Assembly: GCF_000473065.1 (NCBI RefSeq)
Contig: NZ_AXAZ01000017.1
Span: forward strand, 80,813 to 144,812
Reading direction: 5' to 3'
Source of the DNA: Bradyrhizobium sp. WSM1743
Lineage (GTDB): Bacteria; Pseudomonadota; Alphaproteobacteria; Rhizobiales; Xanthobacteraceae
DNA: 64,000 nucleotides
A model generated the notes under the pieces. That model worked only from the letters and a program-made list of their open reading frames with translations. It was not told the DNA's origin and searched no databases. The position numbers and the translations under genes were made by a program. The stretch's first letter is position 1; every line of letters begins with the position of its first letter. This document shows, piece by piece, positions 9,291-17,395 of the stretch.

Positions 9291-9800
9291 CTACTTCCTC
9301 CCCAGATAATCCTTCTTCACGAGCTCGACGCCGGCGTGCCGCAGCAGGTCGTAGGCCGTGGTGACGTGAAAGAAGAACTGCGGGACGCTGAACGTCAGCA
9401 GCAGCGTCCGCCCGGTGAATGGCAGCTCGGTGCCGTTCTTCAGCCTGAAGAAAACATTCCGTTCCGCCGCCACATCGATCTCCGCGCGCGGCAGGCTTTC
9501 GATGAACTCGATCGACGTTGCAATGCGCGCCTGAAGCCCAGCCATGTCGTGCTCCAGCGCCGGCAGCGCCACCGGCTCGCGCTGCGCCAGCAGGGCCGGC
9601 GCAACCGTGGCGTGGCGGCAGGCCTCACCGACCTGCTGCGCCAGGTCGTACATGTTCGGCGCAAGGCGCATGCCGAGCAGGATCGCCGGATTGAACTTGC
9701 GGGCCTCTGCATACGCCACGCCCTTGTCGAGCAGCGCGGACAGGTTGCTCAAATAGGGCACGAACAGGCCGACCGAGGCCTCGTACATCGATATCGTCAC
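9291..9800 (-). CDS. DUF1993 family protein
   Basis: A 169-residue member of the DUF1993 family (mostly helical, DinB-like bundle; function unknown). The start is taken as GTG 9800, giving a VTISMYEASVGLF N-terminus that matches family members beginning TISMYQAS. AAGGGA lies upstream. GTG 9803 and ATG 9788 are alternatives. Family features seen are NPAILLGMRLAPNMYDLAQQV near residue 35, a Phe/Tyr-rich SVPQFFFHVTTAYDLLRHAGV near the C-terminus, and the end KKDYLGRK. The reading frame extends to 10025, but that part overlaps the divergent pheC-like gene and is not coding. Confidence 0.82.
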   Translation of the reverse strand: MTISMYEASVGLFVPYLSNLSALLDKGVAYAEARKFNPAILLGMRLAPNMYDLAQQVGEACRHATVAPALLAQREPVALPALEHDMAGLQARIATSIEFIESLPRAEIDVAAERNVFFRLKNGTELPFTGRTLLLTFSVPQFFFHVTTAYDLLRHAGVELVKKDYLGRK

Positions 9801-9903
9801 CACAAGGATTCCCTTCAATTCTGTCTCGCCAGCGACGGGCATCTGGTCTAAATCCAGGTCCGAAGAGCTGCACAATGACAGCTCGCGCAAGGGTAGAAAA
9901 GAG

Positions 9904-10683
9904 ATGATCGTTCGAATCGTGGCGGCTTTGGCCGTGGTGTTGCTGACAAACCTTTCGGCACATGCCCAGCAGGTGCCCTCGCGTCTCGACGAGATCATGA
10001 AGCGCGGCACGCTGCGCGTCGGCATGACCGGCGACTACAAGCCCTTCACCTATCTGGACAAGACCACGCAGCAGTTCAGCGGCTTCGACGTCGACATGGC
10101 GCAGGCGCTCGGCAAGGCCCTCGGGGTTAAGGTCGAATTCGTGCCGACGGCCTGGCCGAAGCTGATGAAGGATTTCGAGGCCGACCAATTCGACATTGCC
10201 ATGGGCGGGGTCTCGGTGACGCTCGACCGGCAGAAGAAAGGCCTCTTCTCCATGCCGATCATGCGCGAAGGCAAGACGCCGATCGCGCGCTGCGCCGACG
10301 TCGGCAAGTACCAGACGCTCCCTGATATCGACAAGAAGGGCACCCGCGTCATCGTCAATCCCGGCGGCACCAACGAGCGCTTCGCGCGTGCCAACATCAA
10401 GGAGGCCGAGATCACCGTCTTCCCCGACAACACCGTGATCTTCGACGAGATCGCCAAGGGCAATGCCGATCTGATGATGACGGACGCGTCCGAGACGCGC
10501 TACCAGCAAAAGCAGCACGCCGGCGTGCTCTGCGCGGTGCATCCGGACAAGCCGTTCGATTTTTCGGAGAAGGCCTACTGGCTGCAGCGCGACATGGCGC
10601 TAAAAGCCTTCGTCGACCAATGGCTGCACATCTCCATGGAAGACGGCAGCTACAAGAAGATCTACGCGGCCTGGTTCGACTGA
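9904..10683 (+). CDS. Periplasmic binding-protein-fold protein, PheC-like cyclohexadienyl dehydratase
   Basis: 259 residues with a signal peptide (IVRIVAALAVVLLTNLSAHA). The SBP_bac_3 fold follows: LRVGMTGDYKPFTY, FSGFDVDMAQALGK and WLHISMEDG near the end. Several blocks recall periplasmic cyclohexadienyl dehydratase (PheC) of Pseudomonas more than amino-acid receptors: AWPKLMKDF, MPIMREGKTPIARC, VNPGGTNERFARANIK, ADLMMTDASETR and LCAVHPDKPFDFSEKAYWL. PheC turns prephenate or arogenate into phenylpyruvate or phenylalanine in the periplasm. No ABC permease or ATPase is adjacent, which fits an enzyme rather than a transporter part. The comparison is from memory of the family. Confidence 0.72.
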   Translation: MIVRIVAALAVVLLTNLSAHAQQVPSRLDEIMKRGTLRVGMTGDYKPFTYLDKTTQQFSGFDVDMAQALGKALGVKVEFVPTAWPKLMKDFEADQFDIAMGGVSVTLDRQKKGLFSMPIMREGKTPIARCADVGKYQTLPDIDKKGTRVIVNPGGTNERFARANIKEAEITVFPDNTVIFDEIAKGNADLMMTDASETRYQQKQHAGVLCAVHPDKPFDFSEKAYWLQRDMALKAFVDQWLHISMEDGSYKKIYAAWFD

Positions 10684-10684
10684 C

Positions 10685-11185
10685 ATGCGAAGGGAATTAG
10701 CGGTCGTAATTGCGCTCGGGATCAGCGGGGTCCACGGTGCGGTCGCGCAGACGAAGTTCACACCCGCGACCGGGCCGGCATGCAAGGACGAGTCGACCGA
10801 CGAGCTCGGTCTGTGGACCTGCCCGGGACCGGCCGGCTATGTGATGCGCTTTGCCGACGAAGGCAACATCGTATCGGTCACGATTGCGCCTCGGAGCGGA
10901 ATCGAGAAGGTGTCCGGGCCGACCGCGCAATGGCGCGGCTCCGGCAAGTCGTTTGGCGAAAAGGTGCAATGGATCATGCGAGCCGGCGTACCAAGGGCCG
11001 CGGTGATGCGCACCTGGCGACGAGTCGACGAAGATGAGAGGGAGCTCCAGGAGCTCTCCGTGTTCGCGATCAGCGGCGCAAATGCCTGCCTCGTGGGTTC
11101 GGTCGATGTCCATACCGATAAGGCGAACGACGCAGCGCTTGCCCGCGCCCAACAGGCGGCCCAAGCGGGTTGTCCGCCGAAGTAG
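10685..11185 (+). CDS. Secreted hypothetical protein (166 aa)
   Basis: No function recognised. ATG 10685 follows the pheC-like stop by one base, so the two are likely co-transcribed and coupled. The N-terminus is a signal peptide (RRELAVVIALGISGVHGAVAQ, cleavage likely after VAQ). The mature part has four cysteines that could form disulfides: ACKDE and LWTCPG near the start, and ANACLVG and AGCPPK near the end. A Trp/Arg-rich middle lies between. Probably a small periplasmic protein of rhizobial type. Confidence 0.65.
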   Translation: MRRELAVVIALGISGVHGAVAQTKFTPATGPACKDESTDELGLWTCPGPAGYVMRFADEGNIVSVTIAPRSGIEKVSGPTAQWRGSGKSFGEKVQWIMRAGVPRAAVMRTWRRVDEDERELQELSVFAISGANACLVGSVDVHTDKANDAALARAQQAAQAGCPPK

Positions 11186-11386
11186 GCGCGGCGCACTGAT
11201 GTTTCGCCCATCAGGCGCGCCGCATTGGACCGGGCGCCGCCAGGCCCAACTCCGGGCGGAGTTCAGCACTATTGAACCAAGATCGGTGAGAGGACGACTC
11301 ATAGCTTGAAAGTGATCTAGATCACGCTACGTGACGGGGCCGGAGCGTAAGCGTCGACGCGGGGACCACCTGCTCAGGAGACGGAA

Positions 11387-12259
11387 ATGAAGAAGCTGTT
11401 GGCGTTGGCCGCATTCCTTTTGGCGAGCACCGCTGCTCAGGCGCAATACACCTTCGAGTATGGCGGGCGGACCATCCGCATCGATCCCGACCGCGGCACG
11501 GTGCAGATTCCAGGCGTCTACGACAACACCGGCCAGAGCAAGGCCAAGAAGGCCAAGAAGAACGAGCAGGCGCCGCAGCAGGCCACGGTCGACCCGCAAG
11601 CGCCGGCAGCTCCAGCACCAGCCCCCGCTCCTGCTGCGCCGCCCGCAGCCGTGCAGGCACCCGCGGCTGCCGCCGTCGCGCCGCCTCCCGCACCGCCACC
11701 GCCGGCTGCGGCAGCAACCACGACCGCCACCACCACGCCGGCCAACACGGCTGTCGTGCCGCCCCCTGCACCGCCTCCGGCACCTGCTCCCGTCGAGCAG
11801 CAGGCGGCGCCCGCCGTGGCGCCGCCGCCCGCACCGACCGTGGCTGCCGCCCCGCCTGCGCCGCCTCCGCCACCCGCTCCGGCTCCGGCGCCTGCCCCCG
11901 CTCCCGTTCAGGCTGCCGTCGCGCCACCTGCTCCTGCAACTGCGCCCACGCGTGATCTCAATTCGCCGGTCGGCGTCTGGCTCACCGAGGAGAAGGAAGG
12001 CAAGGTCCGCATCGAGCAATGCGGCACCAACCTCTGTGGCTATTCGGTCGACAGCAAGTCGAACCAGAACGGCGAGCAGGTCCTGATCAACATGAAGCCC
12101 GGCAAGGACCAGAAATGGTCCGGCCGCATCCTCGATCCGAATTCCGGCTCGACCTACGATTCGACGATCGCCATGAAGGGCACCGACCGGCTGCGCGTGC
12201 AGGGCTGCGCCTTTGGCGGCATGTTCTGCGGCGGCCAGACCTGGACGCGGGTGAACTAG
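11387..12259 (+). CDS. DUF2147 domain protein with Pro/Ala-rich linker
   Basis: 290 residues. A signal peptide (KKLLALAAFLLASTAAQAQ) is followed by a short Tyr/Gly segment and then about 130 residues made almost only of Pro, Ala, Val and Gln (residues about 62-185), an extended spacer that could reach through the cell wall. The C-terminal domain is DUF2147: SPVGVWLTEEKEGKVRIEQC, LCGYSV, WSGRILDPNSGSTYDSTI and the closing CGGQTWTRVN. DUF2147 proteins are small exported beta-rich proteins of unknown role. A ribosome site (GGAGACGG) precedes ATG 11387. Confidence 0.82.
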   Translation: MKKLLALAAFLLASTAAQAQYTFEYGGRTIRIDPDRGTVQIPGVYDNTGQSKAKKAKKNEQAPQQATVDPQAPAAPAPAPAPAAPPAAVQAPAAAAVAPPPAPPPPAAAATTTATTTPANTAVVPPPAPPPAPAPVEQQAAPAVAPPPAPTVAAAPPAPPPPPAPAPAPAPAPVQAAVAPPAPATAPTRDLNSPVGVWLTEEKEGKVRIEQCGTNLCGYSVDSKSNQNGEQVLINMKPGKDQKWSGRILDPNSGSTYDSTIAMKGTDRLRVQGCAFGGMFCGGQTWTRVN

Positions 12260-12285
12260 AGCTTCTCGAACTCTCCCAATACCGA

Positions 12286-12383
12286 GTCATTCCGGGGCGC
12301 GCGAAGCGTGAACCCGGAATCTCGAGATTCTCAGGTGCGCAATTGCGCACCATAGTTCGGCTCTGCGAGCCGCCCGGAATGAC
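12286..12383. repeat. Intergenic palindromic repeat, family A, copy 1 (diverged)
   Basis: Begins GTCATTCCGGGG and ends CCGGAATGAC, with an internal CCCGGAATCTCGAGATTC core. It folds into nested hairpins. Related copies are at 16960-17036 and 28036-28113. This copy has the longest central part and has lost part of the inner palindrome. Confidence 0.8.
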
Positions 12384-12495
12384 GGCGGAAAATGCGTGCG
12401 CCGTCTCACACCTCTCGACCGGGGCGTGACAACGCTCACATCGCGGGTTCCACGCTCATGCCATGATCCTCCCATGATCAACGCAGGGGCGTGTC

Positions 12496-12852
12496 ATGAC
12501 TGGATTTCGCAAGGGTCTTTTCGCCACCATTGTCGCCATCGCCTTCCAGCTCACTCAGGCTGATGCTGCGACAAGCAGCTTCGACGGCGCATGGAACGTC
12601 CGCATCACGTCGTCGAACCAGGCTTGCGGCAACGGCGCGACCGTCGCGATCGGCATCAACAATGGTCAGATCGTCTCGAGCAGCGCTGCGGTGACTGCGT
12701 CGGGCCGCGTCGCCGAAGCCGGCAGCATCAACGTCACCTTGAGCAGCGGCATCAAGCGCGCCGTCGGCTTCGGCCGCCTCAGCGGCACGTCCGGCTCAGG
12801 TACCTGGCGCGGCGCGCTGTGCACGGGGACGTGGACGGCCGAGCGGATGTGA
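12496..12852 (+). CDS. Small secreted hypothetical protein (118 aa)
   Basis: No function recognised. It starts at ATG 12496 with GGGGCGTGTC upstream. A signal peptide (FRKGLFATIVAIAFQLTQADA) precedes a mature domain of about 93 residues that is rich in Gly, Ser and Thr. It has FDGAWNVRI, CGNGATVAIGINNGQI, GRVAEAGSINVTLSSG and a closing GTSGSGTWRGALCTGTWTAER. This alternation suggests a small beta-barrel. The two mature cysteines (ACGNG and LCTGT) may pair. It sits between two palindromic repeats and is probably monocistronic. Confidence 0.65.
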   Translation: MTGFRKGLFATIVAIAFQLTQADAATSSFDGAWNVRITSSNQACGNGATVAIGINNGQIVSSSAAVTASGRVAEAGSINVTLSSGIKRAVGFGRLSGTSGSGTWRGALCTGTWTAERM

Positions 12853-12862
12853 GCTTCCGTAT

Positions 12863-12995
12863 CCCGGACAAGCGGCAACGCGGAGCGTTGCTGCGCAGAG
12901 CCGGGACCCAGCACTTTAGTGGCCAGAGGACTCTAGGCCCCGGCTAGGCCCCGGCTCGGCGACGCATCGCCTTAAGGCGATGCGTCTTGTCCGGG
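12863..12995. repeat. Composite palindromic repeat with terminal inverted arms
   Basis: Outer arms CCCGGACAAG (12863-12872) and CTTGTCCGGG (12986-12995) are exact inverted complements. Inside lie a GCAACGC-GGA-GCGTTGC hairpin and a perfect 26-base palindrome at 12961-12986 centred on CTTAAG. TAGGCCCCGGC is also tandemly repeated near 12934-12955. The element fills the gap between a secreted-protein gene and the cupin gene. Confidence 0.7.
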
Positions 12996-13004
12996 GCACG
13001 CGCG

Positions 13005-13409
13005 TCAGCCGACGGCCGCGCCGTACTCTGCGTCCGTGACCGGCTCCAGCCAGGTTGAATAGACGCCGTCGAGCGCTTCCTGCATGGCGATGTGGCACAT
13101 GCCGTTGGTCGGCGATGCGCCATGCCAGTGCAGCTCTCCCGGCGGAATCCAGACGGTATCGCCGGGGCGGATCTCGCGGATTGGGCCGCCCTTGGACTGG
13201 ACGCGCCCGACGCCGGAGATGACGTAGAGCGTCTGCCCGAGCGGATGGTGATGCCAATTGGTGCGTGCGCCCGGCTCGAACGCGACGCGCGAGCAGTTCA
13301 GCCGCGCCGGCGCGGGCGCCATGATCACAGGGTCCTGCCACACGGTGCCGGTGAAGTTTTCCTTGGGCGCGCGGCGGGTCGGCCGCGTGCCGGCGACTGT
13401 AATCTCCAT
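13005..13409 (-). CDS. Cupin-domain protein
   Basis: 134-residue single cupin barrel. Motif 1 is GARTNWHHHPLGQTLYVISGVG, in which the metal-binding histidines are present but the usual Glu is replaced by Gln. Motif 2 is PGDTVWIPPGELHWHGA, with the final His. A Thr-rich N-terminus and WLEPVTDAEY at the end resemble the small cupins of the carboxymuconolactone-decarboxylase-associated type. It lies 16 bp downstream of the RraA-like gene on the same strand, so the pair are probably one operon. The substrate is unknown. Confidence 0.8.
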   Translation of the reverse strand: MEITVAGTRPTRRAPKENFTGTVWQDPVIMAPAPARLNCSRVAFEPGARTNWHHHPLGQTLYVISGVGRVQSKGGPIREIRPGDTVWIPPGELHWHGASPTNGMCHIAMQEALDGVYSTWLEPVTDAEYGAAVG

Positions 13410-13425
13410 GGGGTCCTCGCTTCCG

Positions 13426-14124
13426 TTACTTCTTGCTGGCGGCGTAGCGCGCCTTGGTCTCGGCGTTCATGGGATAGAGGCCGGGCAGCACGGCGCCGTT
13501 GTTCACCTCGTTGACGATCCAGGCCTCCATGCGCTCCTGCTCGACGCCCTCGGCGAGGACGTGGTCGAGCATCGCCTGAGGGATCAGCACGCAGCCGTCC
13601 TGGTCGGCGACGACGATGTCGTTCGGAAACACGGCAACGCCGCCGCAGCCGATCGGCTCGCCCCAACCGACGAAGGTCAGGCCCGCAACGGAAGGCGGCG
13701 CGGCATAGCCGTCGCACCACACCGGAAGATTGGTGCCGAGCACGCCCTCGACGTCACGCACGACGCCGTCGGTGACGAGCGCGGTGACACCGCGCTTGAC
13801 CATGCGCGCGCAGAGGATGTCGCCGAAGATGCCGGCATCGGTGATGCCCATGGCATCGACCACGGCAATGCAGCCCTCCGGCATCGCCTCGATGGCGGTG
13901 CGGGTCGAGATCGGCGACGACCAGGATTCCGGCGTCGCCAGATCCTCGCGCGCCGGCACGAAGCGCAGCGTGAAGGCCGGCCCAACCAGCCGCGGCAGCC
14001 CCGGGCGCAGCGGCCGCGCGCCGCGCATCCACACATTGCGCAGGCCCTTCTTCAGCAGGACCGTGGTGATGGTGGCGGTGGTGATGCCGGCGAGGGTCTT
14101 GCGGGCTTCGGGGGATAGCGACAT
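13426..14124 (-). CDS. RraA-like protein / 4-hydroxy-4-methyl-2-oxoglutarate aldolase family
   Basis: 232 residues from ATG 14124. The frame runs on to 14250, but that extension is not protein-like. RraA-fold features are GDILCARMVKRGVTALVTDGVVRDVEG (Arg-Asp being the substrate/metal site of HMG aldolases), VWCDGYAAPP, and FPNDIVVADQDGCVLIP near residue 165. In this family true RNase E inhibitors and class II pyruvate aldolases share a fold. The conserved Arg-Asp and the cupin partner point to the aldolase or racemase-like metabolic group, acting on a 2-oxoacid. It is divergent from the pxpBCA operon. Confidence 0.8.
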   Translation of the reverse strand: MSLSPEARKTLAGITTATITTVLLKKGLRNVWMRGARPLRPGLPRLVGPAFTLRFVPAREDLATPESWSSPISTRTAIEAMPEGCIAVVDAMGITDAGIFGDILCARMVKRGVTALVTDGVVRDVEGVLGTNLPVWCDGYAAPPSVAGLTFVGWGEPIGCGGVAVFPNDIVVADQDGCVLIPQAMLDHVLAEGVEQERMEAWIVNEVNNGAVLPGLYPMNAETKARYAASKK

Positions 14125-14382
14125 GGACGAGAACGAGCTCCGAGGTGCGGGAAAGAACGCGCGCATCTTGCGAGCCGCAGCCCTTGCGTCAAGGGCCAAG
14201 AGGCTAGCAATAACGCAGGGCCGCCGGGCTATTATGCGACGCGATAACAAGGCTTTATCGCGCGCCCCAGGATTAATTTATTGGACTTGCGGGCGCATTT
14301 ACGCGAAGCAGGACGAAGCGGAACTCGAACGCCCGGGGCCGCATTCTTCAGAAGCCCGATTTCGACAGCTCTTCGACAGCTC

Positions 14383-15114
14383 ATGGCCGCGACGCTTCCC
14401 CCGCCCCGCCTTCTGCCCAGTGGCGACAGCGCCGTCACGGTCGAGTTCAGCCGCACCATCGATGAGGACGCCAACCAGCGCGTGCTGGCGCTGGACAAGG
14501 CGCTTGCGGCAAGCCCGATCGACGGCATCACCGAGACGGTACCGACCTATCGCTCGCTGCTGGTGCATTACGATCCCGGCAAGATCGGTTTCGATGCGCT
14601 CGGCCAAAAGATCCTCCCGATCGCCACCCGGCCGCTGCCGCCGGTCACCAAGGCGCGCCGCTGGCGCATTCCCGTCGCCTATGGCGGCGAGCATGGCATC
14701 GATCTCGAGGATGTCGCCAAGGCGCTGAGCACCACGCCCGACGACATCGTTGCCCGGCACGTCGGCGGCGACTACAAGGTCGCCATGATCGGCTTCACGC
14801 CGGGCTGGTCCTATCTCAGCGGCCTCGACAAGTCCCTGCACATGTCGCGGCGGCAAAATCCGCGGCTGCTGACGCCCGCGGGCACGATCTCGATCGGCGG
14901 CGTCCAGGCCGGCATCCAATGCCTGGCCGCGCCAAGCGGCTGGCACCTCCTGGGCCGCACGCCTGTCAGAACCTATCAGCTCCATCGCAATCCGACCTTC
15001 CTCACCGAACCCGGTGATCGCGTGACGTTCTTCGCCATCGACCACAAGACATTCGAGGAGATGGACCGCGCTGCGGAAGCCGGCGAGATCATCGCCGAGC
15101 AGGTGGTCGCATGA
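14383..15114 (+). CDS. pxpB: 5-oxoprolinase subunit PxpB (KipI-like)
   Basis: With PxpC and PxpA it forms the ATP-dependent 5-oxoprolinase that opens pyroglutamate to glutamate in the cytoplasm. 243 residues from ATG 14383; an upstream TTG at 14281 gives a non-conserved extension. Family blocks seen are LLPSGDSAVTVEF near the start, HVGGDYKVAMIGFTPGWSYLSGL, and PAGTISIGGVQAGIQCLAAPSGWHLLGRTP. Its stop overlaps the pxpC start by four bases (ATGA). The older name KipI refers to a Bacillus kinase inhibitor of the same fold. Confidence 0.9.
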   Translation: MAATLPPPRLLPSGDSAVTVEFSRTIDEDANQRVLALDKALAASPIDGITETVPTYRSLLVHYDPGKIGFDALGQKILPIATRPLPPVTKARRWRIPVAYGGEHGIDLEDVAKALSTTPDDIVARHVGGDYKVAMIGFTPGWSYLSGLDKSLHMSRRQNPRLLTPAGTISIGGVQAGIQCLAAPSGWHLLGRTPVRTYQLHRNPTFLTEPGDRVTFFAIDHKTFEEMDRAAEAGEIIAEQVVA

Positions 15115-16148
15115 GCCGGCTCGTTGTTGCCAGCATCGGCCCTGCAAGCTCGGTCCAGGATGGTGGCCGCCACGGCGCGCAGCGCTACGGCTTGACGGTC
15201 AGCGGCGCGATGGACCGGCTGTCGCTGGCGGCGGCGAACACGCTCGTCGGCAACGAGCCTTTCGCGGCCGCCGTCGAGATCGGCCCGTTCGGCGCCTCCT
15301 TCACCGCCCGCGACGGCGCCGTGCGCGTGGCGATATCAGGCGCGCCGCGCAATGCGGACGTCGCCGGAAACCCGGTCGCGATGGACACATCGGTGACGCT
15401 GAAGGATGGCGAGACGCTGACGCTGGGCTTTGCCCGCGGCGGCGCCTTCACGTACCTCGCAATCGGGGGCGCCATCAAGGGCGAACCGGTGTTCGGCAGT
15501 CTCGCCGTGAATGCCCGCGCCGGCCTCGGCAGTCCCTACCCGCGCCCGCTCCAGGCCAGCGACGAGTTCACGGTCGATGCCGCGAGCGGTGCACCGGAGC
15601 TGCGCATCGAGCTGCCGAAGCCGGCGAGCGGCCCAATCCGTGTGCTGTTGGGGCCGCAGGACGACGAGTTCGATGAAGCCAACAAGGCCCTGTTCCTGAA
15701 CAGCGAATGGAAGATCTCGGCAACCTCCGACCGCATGGGCTACCGGCTCGAGGGGCCCGCGATCAAGCATCTGCATGGCCACAACATCGTCTCCGACGGC
15801 ACCGTCAACGGCAGCATCCAGGTGCCCGGTAACGGCGCGCCGATCGCGCTGATGATGGACCGCGGCACCTCCGGCGGCTATCCGAAGATCGCAACCGTGA
15901 TCACGGCCGATATCGGACGCCTCGCCCAGACCTCGGCAGGAACCGCATTCCGCTTCAAGGCCGTCAGCATGGCCGAAGCGCAGGACGCGGCGCGCAAGTT
16001 TGCGCAAGCGATCCGCAGCCTGCCCGATCGCCTGCGCTCCTCCGACACCGTCGCGCTCAACATCGAGGCGCTCAGCGATGCTAACGTGGCGGGCTATGCG
16101 GTCAGCGCGGTCGATGCCGGGACGTGGCAGGTCACGGCAGAACCGTAA
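15111..16148 (+). CDS. pxpC: 5-oxoprolinase subunit PxpC (biotin-dependent carboxyltransferase-like)
   Basis: 345-residue partner of PxpB with the urea-amidolyase/KipA fold. Family blocks are [20 protein letters not shown] near the start, [37 protein letters not shown] and [12 protein letters not shown], then [18 protein letters not shown] near residue 255. It has the full usual length. It starts inside the pxpB stop codon, so translation is probably coupled. It ends 32 bp before pxpA. Confidence 0.9.
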   Translation: MSRLVVASIGPASSVQDGGRHGAQRYGLTVSGAMDRLSLAAANTLVGNEPFAAAVEIGPFGASFTARDGAVRVAISGAPRNADVAGNPVAMDTSVTLKDGETLTLGFARGGAFTYLAIGGAIKGEPVFGSLAVNARAGLGSPYPRPLQASDEFTVDAASGAPELRIELPKPASGPIRVLLGPQDDEFDEANKALFLNSEWKISATSDRMGYRLEGPAIKHLHGHNIVSDGTVNGSIQVPGNGAPIALMMDRGTSGGYPKIATVITADIGRLAQTSAGTAFRFKAVSMAEAQDAARKFAQAIRSLPDRLRSSDTVALNIEALSDANVAGYAVSAVDAGTWQVTAEP

Positions 16149-16180
16149 ACGGCAACAAGACCAGAGGCGGAGAGCACCCC

Positions 16181-16951
16181 ATGAAGACAGTCGATCTTAA
16201 TTGCGACCTCGGCGAAGGTTTTGGCGCGTGGGAGATGGGCAACGATGCCGCCATGATCGAGCTGGCGAGCTCGGTCAACGTCGCCTGCGGCTTCCACGCC
16301 GGCGACCCCGACATCATGCGCCGGACGGTGGAGCTGGCAAAGGCGCGCGGCGTCTCGGTCGGCGCGCATCCCGGCTACCGCGACCTGCACGGCTTCGGCC
16401 GCCATCCGATCGCCGGGCTCAAGGCCTCCGAGATCGAGAACCTCGTCGCCTACCAGATCGGCGCTTTGCAGGCGATCGCAACCGCGGCCGGCCACAAGGT
16501 CACCCATGTGAAGGCGCACGGCGCGCTCTCCAACGTCGCCTGCGAGGACGACATGACCGCGAAGGCGATCGCCGCCGGCATCAAGGCGGTCGATCCCAGC
16601 CTGATCTTCGTCGTGCTCGCCAATTCGAAGCTGGTGAAGGCGGGCGAAGAGGCCAATCTGCCGATGGTGCACGAGGTGTTCGCCGACCGCGCCTATGAGG
16701 ACGACGGCAATCTGGTCTCACGCAACAAGCCCGGCGCGGTGCTGCACGATGCCAAACTGATTGCCGATCGCGTGGTGCGCATGGTGCAGGACGGCGCGGT
16801 GGTGTCGGTGACAGGCAAGGTCATCAAGATGCGCACGGATACGGTCTGCATCCACGGCGATACGCCGGGCGCGGTCGAGATCGCACGCGGCGTGCGTCAG
16901 GCCTTGAAGGCTGCGGGAATTGAGGTCGCGCCGTTCAAACGCGGGGCGTGA
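16181..16951 (+). CDS. pxpA: 5-oxoprolinase subunit PxpA (LamB/YcsF family)
   Basis: 256 residues from ATG 16181, where GGCGGAGAG gives a ribosome site; an earlier ATG at 16124 lies inside pxpC. Signature regions are [19 protein letters not shown] at the N-terminus, [13 protein letters not shown] and [26 protein letters not shown] and [15 protein letters not shown] lie further on. The Asp/His-rich barrel fits a metal- or phospho-dependent hydrolytic step in pyroglutamate opening. It is the last gene of the pxpBCA operon and is followed by a family-A palindrome that may end or stabilise the transcript. Confidence 0.92.
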   Translation: MKTVDLNCDLGEGFGAWEMGNDAAMIELASSVNVACGFHAGDPDIMRRTVELAKARGVSVGAHPGYRDLHGFGRHPIAGLKASEIENLVAYQIGALQAIATAAGHKVTHVKAHGALSNVACEDDMTAKAIAAGIKAVDPSLIFVVLANSKLVKAGEEANLPMVHEVFADRAYEDDGNLVSRNKPGAVLHDAKLIADRVVRMVQDGAVVSVTGKVIKMRTDTVCIHGDTPGAVEIARGVRQALKAAGIEVAPFKRGA

Positions 16952-16959
16952 GGTTTGTC

Positions 16960-17036
16960 GTCATTCCGGGATGATGCGGAAGCATCAGATCCGGAATCTC
17001 GAGATTCCGGGTTCGGCTTCGCCGCCCCGGAACGAC
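16960..17036. repeat. Intergenic palindromic repeat, family A, copy 2
   Basis: GTCATTCCGGG at the left and CCCCGGAACGAC at the right frame a central ATCCGGAATCTCGAGATTCCGGG palindrome. It sits directly after pxpA and before a small leftward gene. It shares its core with 28036-28113. Confidence 0.85.
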
Positions 17037-17039
17037 AAC

Positions 17040-17192
17040 TCAAAACGGATGCACCGACAGCGTGCCGAACACAATGGCGGCAATGACTGCAAAAGCACCG
17101 TACATCGCAACGTGGTGCATACTGGCCCCGGTCCGACGCGAGAGCGAGCGCGCGTAGAAGTGCAGCCTGGCTTCAGCCGATAGTTCGCGCAT
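17040..17192 (-). CDS. Small membrane protein (50 aa)
   Basis: Short gene with ATG 17192 and a ribosome site GGAG seven bases upstream (GGAGATCGACC). The peptide begins with a polar basic part (MRELSAEARLHFYARSLSRR). One strongly hydrophobic segment near the C-terminus, MYGAFAVIAAIVFGTLSVHPF, ends at the TGA. This layout suggests a single-span inner-membrane protein with a cytoplasmic basic tail. Function is unknown. The gene is oriented like the reductase genes upstream but is separated from them by about 200 bp that includes a hairpin. Confidence 0.6.
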   Translation of the reverse strand: MRELSAEARLHFYARSLSRRTGASMHHVAMYGAFAVIAAIVFGTLSVHPF

Positions 17193-17348
17193 GGTCGATC
17201 TCCAACGCCCCATTTGCGGGAGTATGAAGGATCAACCAGAGCGGGAGGCAAGACGGTGGTGGAAATAGCGATGTGCCTCCTCCGAAGAGGCGGCATCGCA
17301 GCTATAAATTCTCTTGAAGTGGGAGTTCCGAGAATCTTATTCGTTCAA

Positions 17349-17376
17349 ATCCGAGCCAGTTGGAACCGGCTCGGAT
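17349..17376 (-). terminator. Hairpin after the reductase gene
   Basis: ATCCGAGCC (17349-17357) pairs perfectly with GGCTCGGAT (17368-17376), with partial pairing continuing into the loop. It lies 20 bases beyond the stop codon of the flavoprotein gene. There is only a short T run on that strand, so termination may need Rho. Confidence 0.5.
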
Positions 17377-17395
17377 GACAGTGGAATGACAGTCG

